DNA of 64,000 nucleotides from assembly GCA_951217055.1 (NCBI GenBank), contig OX578277.1:56777673-56841672 (forward strand). The letters are read 5' to 3'. The DNA comes from Gerris lacustris (Eukaryota > Arthropoda > Insecta > Hemiptera > Gerridae). This document shows, piece by piece, positions 45,499-58,010 of the stretch. Both the position numbers and the translations under genes were made by a program. Position 1 is the first letter of the stretch. Each line of letters begins with the position of its first letter. The notes beneath the pieces are model-generated. The model had not been told where the DNA came from. It ran no database searches and was given only the letters and a program-made list of their open reading frames with translations.

Positions 45499-46340
45499 AA
45501 AAACTAATGTGTATACACACGTTATGTCATCTTTAAAAGCTTTATGCTGGAACTCTTAAAAGAATTGTTCTTTGTTTATTCCAAATAAAATTATTGGATC
45601 CCAGATAAATAAATGTTTCAAAAGATAAAAATTAAAAAGATAATTTTTAAGTGAGATCAATGGAAAGAAAGAGAGTGATTTACCCCTGGCTAGATGGTAT
45701 CACAAATTCAATGTTGAAACAACTCCGTAAAAATTGTTGGTCACTAATTGGTCATAGAAAGTTTAAGTGTAAATAATTATAGTAAAAGGAATATAGAGTT
45801 TAATTGATTAGATTATACCGCATAACTAGTTTGGATGTAAATAAATGATGTTGGATATTTATTTATAGATAATAAAGCTGGTTGTAAACAATTTAAGGTC
45901 AGTCATGGATCAGATTCCTATGTGTATATTATGTGAAGTGACTCACTTCCTGGTTGTGATATTAGTGTTCAGACTTGGATAGTGTGACGAATTACTTGTT
46001 TAGTAATTAATTTTTATGACTTCGTTCTACTAGACTTCAAATTTAACTAATTTGGTAAATATATCCATACATGACTAATTATTGGTAATTTATCTTTTAA
46101 AATTTTGGTTATTTAAGTAAAAGATTTTTGTAATTTTATTTCTGTACAGGTTTGAAAATGTTCCGAAGAGGAATGAAATATAGCCGTTTTTGAAAAAAAT
46201 CTAAATGGAGTAGCATTTTTTCATATTAAACACACCCCTATTGACACAAATCAGTAATCTTAGATATTTAATTAAAGGGGACAACTTAAATAGAAATAGA
46301 AATGGATAATGCAAGCTAGAATCTCCAAAATCACAAGCAT
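45499..46340. other. No gene seen
   Basis: AT-rich. GATTTACCCCTGGCTAGAT near 45677 is echoed by CTTACCCCTGGCTAGAA near 47537. Confidence 0.4.
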
Positions 46341-46349
46341 AAAAAGTAT

Positions 46350-47350
46350 ACTTCCGAATGAACAATTTACAATTTGGCTTCAGAAGTGAACATTCAACCC
46401 AAAGCCAGCTGTCTAGGCTAGTCCAACATATTACTGTAAAGTTCAATCATAGAAAGCATACCGGCTTGACTAGTAGATTTAGAAAAGGCTTTTGATACCA
46501 TCTGGCACAAGGGCCTACTATACAAACTCATAAAATTCCAATTTTCCCACTATATTATTAAATTATTATTTTAATATATTACAAATAGAAAATTTCAAGT
46601 ACAAATAAATAAGTGCCAGTCTAACAAGATGGATGGAACAAGATTGCAGGGGTACCCCAAGGTTCTATCCTTGGACCCGTACTTTACGGTATCTATACTA
46701 GAGACATCCCACGTCTCACACAAGTAAACCTGGCAATATTTGCTGATGACGTAGCGATATATACTTCCTCTTGGAGAACTGACACTATAGTAACAAGATG
46801 ACAGTATTATTAAACTAAATAAAGCCCTAGCAAAAATCTGAAGTTAATTTCTACACTGGCGATTAAGCCTAATAATAACAAATTCGAAGCCATCCTTTTC
46901 TCGAAGAGACGCCCAAAAATCTCCGGTAATATAACTGTCGACGGCCTAGTTCTACCGTGGTGCAATTCAGTAAAAATACTTGTTAAATGCTAGCGCTGCT
47001 TAAAGTTTTACTTCGAGCACAAACTTAATAATTCTACAAATAATTCAAAACAAATTTTTACGATTTGCTACAAATTTGCCTTGATATACCAAGATCACTG
47101 AACTACATGAACTAGCCGGGATTGAATATATTGAACAATATTTAATAAACTCTGTAGAATATTTTTTTTCTAATTGCGAAGGTCACATAAATAGTCTAAT
47201 AAATAACCTAGTCGTCCAAATCAAAACAAACGTTGCACCAACAAAACAGAAAACCTTAAATTTACGATAAAAATAACTTCTTTCATAATAAGATCTCAAA
47301 TAGATTCACGCTAAACACAGAGTGAACAGTCGCATAAATAAATAAAAATG
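46350..47350 (+). pseudogene. Degraded Jockey-clade reverse transcriptase
   Basis: In shifting frames the plus strand encodes QFGFRSEHSTQSQLSRLVQ (about 46373), LVDLEKAFDTIWHKGLLYKL (about 46470), [20 protein letters not shown] (about 46650) and [15 protein letters not shown] (about 46731). These are RT motifs in the right order, including the FADD catalytic site. Stops and indels occur between them, and no intact endonuclease or 3' tail is evident. It is considerably more decayed than the LINE at 47767. RT clade judged from the FADDVAIY and [10 protein letters not shown] wording. Confidence 0.75.
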
Positions 47351-47756
47351 TATACTACCACTACGCCCACAAATTTAGAAAAAGGTTTTTTATTATTATT
47401 ATTTCCTATTAAACAGTGTGATATTATGTATTGTAATGACAAAGGAGAAATTAAGTTAGAGGAAAAAGTTACAAACTGTGACGTCTAAAATGATTTGTAA
47501 ATTTTATATCAAGTATAAAATCAAATTTACCCTTTACTTACCCCTGGCTAGAAATATTACTAAAAGTATAGACTGTAGAGATTTTCAATGAAACTTAAGT
47601 TGAAATCCTTGATGTCGCTTTACAAGAATTCCCTTGATTTCTACCTTCTGTTTAAATTGAAAAAGCAAAAAAGGAAATATCGTAAATGCAAAGATGGATA
47701 ATATTTTTTACTTCTAATAAACTGTTAAAATTAATAAATCTCACGCAAAACACCTC
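47351..47756. other. No gene seen
   Basis: AT-rich spacer between two LINE remnants. Confidence 0.4.
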
Positions 47757-47766
47757 GATAGTGCTT
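47757..47766. repeat. LINE target-site duplication, left
   Basis: GATAGTGCTT, repeated directly after the poly(A) at 49883-49892. Confidence 0.8.
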
Positions 47767-49648
47767 ACAGACTTGCCATACAGACTTACAGACTTCCATT
47801 TGGGACTCGACTCAACCACTAACTAACAGACAAGACATTAGATCAAGCTTACCAATCGACATACGGACACTGATAAGTGAAAAAAGACGAGCTAGGGCCC
47901 ACTGGAAACGAACTAGGTATCCGTCAGACAAACGTACATATAATATAGCAAGTAGAAAACTGACTAACTTACTGAGACTCTATAAAGAAGACAAATTTAA
48001 GACTTTCACTTCACAACTTACAACTAAAGATAAATCACTTTGGAACGCGACCAGACGAATCCTTTCCCAAAAATCAATCCCTTCTCCCATTCTAAATCCT
48101 GATAACTCCTGGGCAAAGTCTGAAACTGAAAAGGTTGAAGTCTTTGCTCAACACCTTACAAACCTTTTCTCTCCACATCCAGATATAATTGATCATAACC
48201 ATGTAAACCTTATTAACAAAGATCTCCTAGCTCCCCTCCAACTGTCTCCGCCTCCCAAATCCTTTAATCCCTCGGACGTCCTTTACTGTATTAAACATCT
48301 TCAACCACGAAAAGCTCCCGGTTATGACCTTATTACCTCTGAAATCCTTAAACACCTTCCTAAAAAAGGTATCCTTTTCCTTACATACATATTTAACTCT
48401 GTCCTTAAAACAACCCACTTTCCTACCCAATGGAAATTCGCCACAATTATAATGATTCCTAAACCATCCAAGCCTCCTCATCTTCCATCATCCTATCGAC
48501 CTATAAGCCTTCTCCCTGTAATGGGGAAAATCCTAGAAAAGCTCCTTCTCCGTAGACTCCTTCCCATACTTAAACCATTCATACCTGACCATCAGTTTGG
48601 CTTCCGTGCTCACCACTCCACCATCCAACAGTGTCATCGCATTGTTGATGTCATTGCCTCCACCTTAGAGAAGAAAAAGTATTGCTCAGCTGTCTTCCTG
48701 GACGAAGCACAAGCTTTTGACAGAGTTTGGCACGCTGGGCTGCTTTGGAAACTCAAGGGAATCCTTCCTTTTACTTACTACCTCATCCTGAAGTCCTTTC
48801 TCACTGATAGATCTTTCTGTGCAAGTTTAGGAACCACTTCCTCCTCCATCTGCCCTGTAAGTGCTGGAGTACCTCAGGGTAGTATTCTTGGACCCCTCCT
48901 ATATTCCTTCTACACACATGATATCCCTCAATACCCTTCCTCAGTCCTTGCCACCTTCGCAGATGACAAGGCAATCCTATCAGTCCACCAAGACCCTCAA
49001 ACTGCATCCAATAACACTCAAAGTCACCTTCTCCTTCTCGAACCTTGGTTAAGAAAATGGAGGATCCGGATTAACGAGCAGAAAAGTGTACATATCACCT
49101 TTACTCTTCGTCATAGCACCTGTCCTCCAGTCATTCTTAACCAAGTTCTCCTTCCTCAATCCAGCACTGTCCGTTACCTTGGCCTTCACCTTGATCGACG
49201 ACTCACCTGGCAACATCACACAAAAACTAAACGTACTGACATCTCAAGACGCTACAAGTTGCTGCTTCGTTTACTAGATCGTAGGTCCAAAATTACTCTA
49301 AACAATAAACTTCTAATCTACAACACAATTTTAAAACCAGCTTGGACTTACGGTCTGGAGGTTTGGGGTAGCACCAAGCCTTCCAACTCCCGTCGACTTC
49401 AAACTCTTCAATCCAAAATCCTCAGGAAAATTACCGATGCTCCTTTTTATGTATCCAACCTCACCCTCCACAATGATCTTAATGTTCCATTTGTCCGTGA
49501 CCTATCAATATCCCGATATCAAAAATTCCATCAGTCCTTATCCGATCACCCCAATCCTTTAGTAGAACTTCTTTCTTCCCAAACCATCCCAGATAACCCA
49601 CTTCGCCGCCTTAGGAGGCAGTGGCCTAGAGATTTGCTTAACTTGTAA
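47767..49648 (+). CDS. Jockey-type RT polyprotein, 5'-truncated
   Basis: One frame is open from the truncation point to the stop at 49648 (about 626 codons). The first ATG is at 48452 inside the RT, so no normal start remains. In order: pre-RT region (ISEKRRARAHWKRTRYPSD), KAPGYDLIT (fingers), SYRPISLLPVMGKILEKLL, FGFRAHHSTIQQ, the palm A region with [36 protein letters not shown] (catalytic FADD) and YLGLHLDRRLTW, then the thumb and a basic C-terminus ending WPRDLLNL. No RNase H follows. In intact relatives this copies LINE RNA at nicked target DNA. The endonuclease is missing here, so the copy should be inactive. Confidence 0.85.
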
Positions 49649-49882
49649 TAATATAATTATTATATTATTATTATTATTATTATTCTTTCCATATTATTAT
49701 AAAATTATTTATTGTTATATTCTCAAATATTCACGCCAAAAGGACTAGCCAATGGACTATATCCTTTCCATGTAATTCCCCGCCCAAAAAACATCAATGT
49801 ACATCAATAACACTAATAACATTAAAATTTATGTAGTTGTGTTAGTCAATAAAAATTAATAAAAAAAAAAAAAAAAAAAAAA
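49649..49882 (+). other. LINE 3' UTR and poly(A)
   Basis: A (TAT)n-rich start, then CCAAAAGGACTAGCCAATGG, CAATAAAAATTAATA and an A tract. Confidence 0.8.
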
Positions 49883-49892
49883 GATAGTGCTT
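49883..49892. repeat. LINE target-site duplication, right
   Basis: GATAGTGCTT, pairs with 47757-47766. Confidence 0.8.
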
Positions 49893-50752
49893 TAAGACAA
49901 TAGACTGAAAATATAAATAATTAGAAAGAGTCACGAACTCAAGTAGAAAACATGATATCATTGAAATAAGGTGGCGCATGAAAAAGTAGTAAATAAGATA
50001 TATAATGATTCTGAGGAATAGGAAAGTAATTGATATAAACGATTACATTTCACGGTTCTCTTATTACATTTGGACTAAGAATATAATTTCAAATCCTTTA
50101 TTTATAGAAAGACGAAGGAGGTATTAAATGTTTGAATTATTGTTAAATCGGTAGAGTAAAGCTTTAAGAGTACGGGAAAGGAGGAAACAAACCGAGTTCT
50201 GAGATGATAGCAAAGTGCTTGTAACAAGTCCTGTAGTAAAACAGCCGTATAAAAATAAAAGATCATATTTTATATTTTTATCTTTTTATACTCTGTTTTT
50301 CCTCTCGGATTTTAGACTTATTCTATCTTCTATATATTATTTTTCCTTTTTTCCATCAAACGTTTAATCCCGTCGTCATATGGTCACAAGTAACAAGAAA
50401 GTTTTTTTTTATTAAATGGAAGAATAATCGAAACGGCTTAAATCCCAACGTGAGGGAAAAAAACGTTGTATGCAAAAGCATGTGTTTTTGCGCGAATGTT
50501 TAAGCCTTTGCTAACCCTATAGGACGCCTAAAACACACCGAGTGTTTTCGACTTTAACATTGGGAGAGGGCAGAAAAGAGTCATGTGTGTTATCCTTATT
50601 GGCTCGAAAAAATAAAGAGAACCCAGTTTTTCCTTGTTACTTAAATTTTTAAATTTGTTTACAATATAACGACCTAATTTAATACTTATACTTAGAGTTA
50701 AGTAAACTCAACACATAAATACATAAAATAATTAACGTGGGTTTTACATCAA

Positions 50753-50754
<2 letters not shown>
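49893..50754. other. No gene seen
   Basis: AT-rich, no recognisable feature. Confidence 0.4.

Positions 50755-50809
<55 letters not shown>
50755..50809. repeat. (TA)n microsatellite, left of Tc1-like insert
   Basis: About 55 bp of TA directly abutting the TIR of the Tc1-like remnant. Confidence 0.95.
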
Positions 50810-50810
<1 letters not shown>

Positions 50811-50813
<3 letters not shown>

Positions 50814-51302
50814 CCCCGTCAAAATTAACGCACCACTTTTATATTTTTATGCTTACACAAAAGTCGTTCAATTAGGATCTTTTTTCTATTGTTTTCATCT
50901 CGGGTGGACCTATTTCGCCTCTGTCGATCATAGCCACACTCCTGGAACTGCCGATAAGCTCGGCCGATTGTATAGTGAGATGCACTCCTAGTCGACAACC
51001 AACCTTTCGAAAAAAGCCTTCCTTAACCCATCTCTAGGGTTTAATCGCTTCCTCCATAGTTAAATTAGGAGGTCTATTCATTTTGACACAAACAAACAAC
51101 TGTATTAATGAATAACTATGTGAGAGCTCTCATTTAATCAACTGCAAATAACAGTGAATCATTAATGAGGATGATTAAATATAATTCATGATGATGATTA
51201 ATAATGATAAATGATGGTGATTAATGAATCATTATTCAGTATAAATTAGAGATAGTCGAAACAGAGAAATATAAAGGTGGTGCGTTCATTTTGACGGGGT
51301 GT
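50811..51302 (-). mobile_element. Tc1/mariner-like deletion derivative
   Basis: The inverted ends ACTCCCCGTCAAAATTAACG and ACACCCCGTCAAAATGAACG continue to about 36 bp with three mismatches (CACCAC then TTTATATTT). The 492-bp interior encodes a transposase N-terminal relic on the minus strand. It lies between two (TA)n blocks, consistent with the TA target of this superfamily. Confidence 0.75.
50880..51092 (-). pseudogene. Tc1-like transposase N-terminal fragment
   Basis: The minus strand from 51085 reads MNRPPNLTMEEAIKP, a stop, RWVKEGFFRKVGCRLGVH, and in shifted frame RQFQECGYDRQRRNRSTRD. This is the helix-turn-helix DNA-binding region of Tc1-type transposases (ending in the basic GRPR-like linker region). 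The DDE catalytic domain is missing. One stop and at least one frameshift make it non-functional. Confidence 0.65.
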
Positions 51303-52985
<1,683 letters not shown>

Positions 52986-53220
52986 TGTTCAACTAAATCG
53001 GTCATCATTTACTCAAGTTATTGTCATCGGTCGGTTTTTGTGTCGGTCGTTCTTTTCGGATTCACTTTCGGGCTCCTGTAACGACACTGTAACAAGCCAT
53101 AAGGAACTTCGTTCCAAAAACTATTTTTTTGAAAACCCAAAAATAGTAAAAAATTCTTTCTTATATACTTTATCTTACGACACACTGCACACCGTACATG
53201 CAGCATAGCATAACATAGTA
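52986..53220 (-). repeat. Diverged copy of the AACTTGAGTAAA/GGAACTTCGTTCC repeat
   Basis: AAATCGGTCATCATTTACTCAAGTTATTGTCATCGG is the inverse of the 1160-1200 block. It continues with TTTTCGGATTCACTTTCGGGCTCC and AAGGAACTTCGTTCC, which recur at 62590-62710. Confidence 0.5.
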
Positions 53221-54404
53221 TGAAAAATAAAAGCCATTAAACCACGTGAAGGTAAGCTCGGTATTGATTTTTACTGTCTGATTCTAACTTCACTCAGGTC
53301 GTCTCTCTCTCTCTTTTTTAAAGCTAGTGGGTTATACACTTGTGTGATGTATTTATGGATGAAGCGTGCATGTAGGATAAGTCAATAATGACTTGATTGA
53401 TCTCTAATTAATTTAATAGATTATGCTAGCACAGGAGGGAGTGTTCATCAAGATGATTTGATTTTATGTACGATAAACTGCAAATCCTCCCCATGTTATT
53501 TAGTAAACTGATCAGTAAGGCATAGGACAAAAATCACAGAAAAGCGACGGTAATTGACGAGGATGAGTCCCATGAAGGACCAAGCTGATTTTTATAGCTA
53601 AAAACAACTTTTAAAATTACTTCTAATATCAGACTGAATACATAATACAATTTAATATGAATGTCCTTAATTTAAAAACTAAGTTGATTATATATTTTTT
53701 TTAATTTCCCTCCAATAAAATTGTCTCATTTAATATCAGTTACTGCCGCAAGCGGCGGGAGTAAAAATATAATATGTATCGTAAAAAAAAAACAAATTTA
53801 TTTATTTATCACACGCAGTTTACAAGTACGATTCTCTAGTAAAGTCAGATAATTATAAAACAATGAAAAAAGAAAAATAATCGAATATTTTAACAAGTAT
53901 GTCTCTATAGATATTTTACATCTAGATTTTAGAAAATTCGGATAAATCTAAAATAAAATGCAGATATTTTTAGAAGTAGGTTTCTCTGAACAAAGATAGA
54001 TACATTTAAAATAAATCTAGATATCCTCTAGTACACCACACCTGGAACAGCCTAAACCACCACCGATTCTAACACAAGATAGAAAACAAGCCCTCAAGGG
54101 AGCTGTTCAAGATGTGAATCAATTGCGACCTTCTACAACATGAGCAACTCCCATGAGAATGATCCCTGCAATGAGTTCAAAACGTCAGGATTAACCAAAT
54201 CTCGTATATTTCCTCTGAAAGATTTAGATATTTCCAAATAGTAAATTAAGTAAATTATTATCAAAAAGTTTATTGTAAAAGTCCATTGTCAATTATATAA
54301 TTTTAAATTGATGATTTGCCGTGATGAAGAATTTTGTGTCTGTTAATAGCTAATGCTCATTAGTTAATAAGGGTTATTTATTTCTTAATGGTTACTATTT
54401 AAAA
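53221..54404. other. No gene seen
   Basis: AT-rich, with a short (CT)n near 53299-53314 and an A10 run. No coding features. Confidence 0.4.
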
Positions 54405-54606
54405 TGCATTTCTTAATTCAATTTTTAAGTTTTTGGTAGTATTCTTACTAACGAAAGTTTAAATTTTAATTTAAATTAAATTATAATTATTATTAACAAC
54501 GGGAGACAGACAGACAAAAATGGACTCCAGCGCCGGGATTCCAACCAAGGGCCTCCTATATTTCCAGTATAGACGCTCTAACCAACTAAACTACACTGAA
54601 GAATAA
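54405..54606 (-). repeat. tRNA-derived SINE, copy A
   Basis: Minus-strand tRNA-like head (CAGTGTAGTTTAGTTGGTTA box A region; CTTGGTTGGAATCCCGG box B) followed by CTCCATTTTTGTCTGTCTGT, CTCCCGTTGTTAATAAT and an AT-rich tail. Homologous to 26516-26645 and to copy B. Confidence 0.75.
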
Positions 54607-54754
54607 TTTCCTCTGTCGTTAAAGATACATAGTCCCGAATTAAGCTTTCAATTTTTCCACAAGTCTAGGAATCGACATTTACGATAGTAGAACTAGACCG
54701 ATAATTAACGCTTATAATTATAAAGTACCCAATTAGTACCTGTACCTAGTACAA

Positions 54755-54915
54755 TCAATTAGCATTTCAATTTTTAAGTTTTTGGTAGCAGTCATACTAC
54801 GGCAAGTTTAAATTTTAATTTAAATCAAATTATAATTATTAATAACAACGGGAGACAGACAGTGAAAAATAGAATCCAGCGCCGGGATTCGAACCACGGG
54901 CCTCCTATATTCGTT
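54755..54915 (-). repeat. tRNA-derived SINE, copy B (head-truncated)
   Basis: Same tail and body as copy A, including box B CGTGGTTCGAATCCCGG (a good match to consensus), but the head stops near GAATATAGGAGG. A TCCTATATTCGTTACAGATA phrase is then duplicated (54904-54945). Confidence 0.7.
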
Positions 54916-54945
54916 ACAGATACATCCTATATTCGTTACAGATAG

Positions 54946-56379
54946 ATACATTTTTTTTATCCCGTTATCTTAGAATAAATGAGGGTCTGCATGACACCAG
55001 ATGCACAAGAATCAGTGACGCTGGTAGCAGGCGCCGGGTCAAGTTTCTCACCCTTAAAAAACCGTCAAACCGCCGGAATTTGTCGCCGACTTCAGTGTCT
55101 GTTTCAGTACATGGAAGACACCCCAATTCAATTTCACGGACAAGGGTAAAATTTAGATGCAACGAGTTTCAGGCAAGGCCGAAAATACGCTTAAATCCAA
55201 AGTCATACCTATCGCCCACCTGGGCATTTTCGCCCACGATCATTTTACGATAAAAGAATGAAAAAATTAACTAAACTTTGGAAGAAATGCATTTTGAAAG
55301 GGAGGAAGGGGGGACTATGCAAAAAAATTTAAAAAATTGGTCATTATTCTTGTATTTTTTCTAAATATATTATCGAAAAAGACCAGTTCATATTTGATCG
55401 ACGTACGATATAATAATAATACTATGCTTATTAATAGCATTAATTTTTATAAATTTCTAAAGTTAGAATAACTAATAGCTTTTTATAATTAATAAATAAG
55501 ATTTGAACTGATATAAAGCTTAGTAAAATTCTGATAATTGTTTATTTAAGGAAACCCTTTAATAAATAAACCTTAAGTTTGATTACATCTACTGGACTCA
55601 TTTTTATTAGATGAGGTAGATGTCGAATAAATCACTAACCAATAACATTATTTTTCTTCAAATTCATGTACCCACATAACCCTATAGAAGGAATTATAAC
55701 ATGGAACAATAAAAAGCAATTCACGTATATATAGTTCTTCTTTTTCACGTACATCTTTGAAGTACTCTCTAAGATTGGATTATATAGGTAAATGTATTTT
55801 AAACTGTTTCATTAATCCATCAATGTTGTACAAGGACCAGTAATCGTCTCTATCTCAATTTAACTCGCAAGAGTTTGTCGGATTAGCTAAGGTCTTAAGA
55901 TGCTTCGAAGCCCGATACTTTTAGAGAAACGTGTTTTTCACATTTCTTTAGAGGAAGCTCTAAAAAATAATGACAGTGCTACAGTTGTTAGGTTTAAAGT
56001 GGAACCAATTTTTTACTATAACGACCTAATTTTTTTTAAGAGTCTCTCTTTTTATTCTAAAACTTATCCTTAAGTATGGCGGGTTTTATTAGCGAGGAAT
56101 TATTCGTATTCGCTGTCGTCAGATAAATCAAAGAAATGTATAAAAAAAGGTATACTTAAATTCGATTTTCTTGTTTATTTATTTATTTATTTATTTTTTA
56201 AATCTGTTCTAGTCTGTGCGCTAATGCGTAAAACCTAAATTATTAAACAAATTCGATTACATTTGTAGTTAATATTAAAAAAACAAACTTAACCAAGGGT
56301 TCAAAATTTAAGATATAAATTGTATTATAATTTGGGGAACCGTCCCCCAAAAACTTTGAAATAAATGGATTTCTAAATA
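54946..56379. other. No gene seen; GC-richer patch 54990-55200
   Basis: The patch is higher in G+C and carries a 65-codon minus-strand frame with no recognised domain. The remainder is AT-rich, with a (TTTA)n run near 56175. Confidence 0.35.
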
Positions 56380-57330
56380 AAATGGTTGTGCGTGAAGTTT
56401 CACGTAAAAAGGGGTTTGTTAGTATCGTAAACATATAATTACTTATTATAAGGGGTGGGGGAGGGGGGTAGGGGCACGCGAAAGTTTAATGTTTTCTGAC
56501 AAAATGGCGTGATAAATTAAACACTTTCTACAAATGTTGAATAGTTTGTAGTCTACTCTATAATACCTTCCATTTGACACCCCACTCAACATTTTAAAAA
56601 TATTTTGCTTCCGAGCTTACCGAAGGTAACGGAAGCTATGTGTTCGTTCTGAAGAAATAAAATATTTTATGTCTCCGATTTTAAAAATTCCAATACAGAA
56701 ATCCATTTCAGATCTCAGGGAACATTTTTGGTTCCGTGTCTGTCTGTCTGTCGGTCAATTTCTCGAACCAACATATCTTAAATCCTACTCGTCCAATTTT
56801 AATGAAATTTGTATAGAAATGGTCGATTATAAGTAGCGCATTGTTGGTCCCATACAAGTTTCAACCTTCTGCACTCATTTGTTTCTCTTCCACATGCACA
56901 CAAACATACATTTATTTACACCAATATCGTCACAAGTACTTATCTGATTTGTATGAAACTTTTATAGTTTATCGAAGGTAACCCGCAAATAGCCCCAGTT
57001 AATTTGAACTGTCTGCGCTCTTTAACTTTTGCTAAATTGATTCATGTGAAATTTAAAAACAATTTTGACATATTAAAAAAAACTATGGAAACAATTAAAC
57101 AAATTAGACAATAATGGCTTGTAAATCATCAAATAAATAAAGTACGTGCTAGGATGCGAGAAAGCTACGTGCCACACCAATTGGCAGTCCATTTTTCGCG
57201 TAACTTGAACTATCCGCCTTTTTGGATTTTAACGGCTGATAATTTTGAGTTCGATATATTTTTCTTGTCTGCGCGTCAAAACGATTTTTAATATTGCCAA
57301 TTTCCATGTTTGTATTCCTTTTGATTCAAA
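56380..57330 (+). repeat. GAAGCTATGTG-family repeat, long copy
   Basis: Begins TTTCACGTAAAAAGGGGTTTG and a G-rich tract, then GCTTCCGAGCTTACCGAAGG, GGAAGCTATGTGTTCG, the CTGTCTGTCTGTCGG core, CCACATGCACACAAACATAC. It ends with GATGCGAGAAAGCTACGTGC and a following GAACTATCCGCC module. One of the most complete copies here. Confidence 0.65.
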
Positions 57331-58005
57331 AGTTATTTGAATCAAAAAACCGTACAGGATTAAGGAACAGAACCGAGTGACAAACAAAGCTATAGGGGTT
57401 ACTTTTTTGTTGTTTTACTAACAAAATTGGCAAATCTACGGGTTTTGACCATGTACATTTTTTTAAATGCATTTCATTAAAATACGTGTGCCAATTTAGG
57501 CATATGAGTCACTACCATGGGGGAAACCTAGTTTTTGAGATAATGGTTAACAATATTCCCCTAATTAGATTGAAACATTACCTTTTTCCTCATGTTCTAT
57601 TATTGATCAAATACCAACAGTAGTTTAAAATAATGTGATTTCCCTGAGAATTTTATGTATTGTTGTTTGAACCTGTTTAGATTTCCAGTGAGGTCTACTT
57701 TATTTCTATTTAACATATAAGCGTAAATGTTCACATTATACAAAAATCATGAGAAAATTTGATAAATGTTTCTTTGCATTAAAGATATAGTCTTAGTGTA
57801 GCTAATAGCTTCCTATCATCCTAATAGTGGAAGAAAGGAATCATGGGTATAAAATTAGAAATGTGTGATTGATTAGACCTTTTTCGATTCCAATTATTTT
57901 TATTCAAAATTTAATGGGTTGCAGACAGTTGAAATTTATATGAGTCCACTTGTTGGTTACATTCGACAAACCACCTACAATTCTTCACAATTGGATGTAT
58001 TCTCA
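57331..58005. other. No gene seen
   Basis: AT-rich spacer. Confidence 0.4.
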
Positions 58006-58010
58006 TAAAG

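Larger units (their letters stand above)
47767..49882 (+). mobile_element. 5'-truncated Jockey-clade LINE with poly(A)
   Basis: Delimited by the 10-bp duplication GATAGTGCTT and ending in an A tract (49860-49882) after TCAATAAAAATTAAT. The 5' truncation, poly(A) and target duplication are the signature of target-primed reverse transcription. The body is GC-richer (C-rich coding strand) than its surroundings, suggesting a comparatively recent insertion. Confidence 0.88.

Noticed and set aside
54965..55162. 65-codon minus-strand frame in a GC-richer patch
   Set aside because: Short, no domain, no splice context that I can support.
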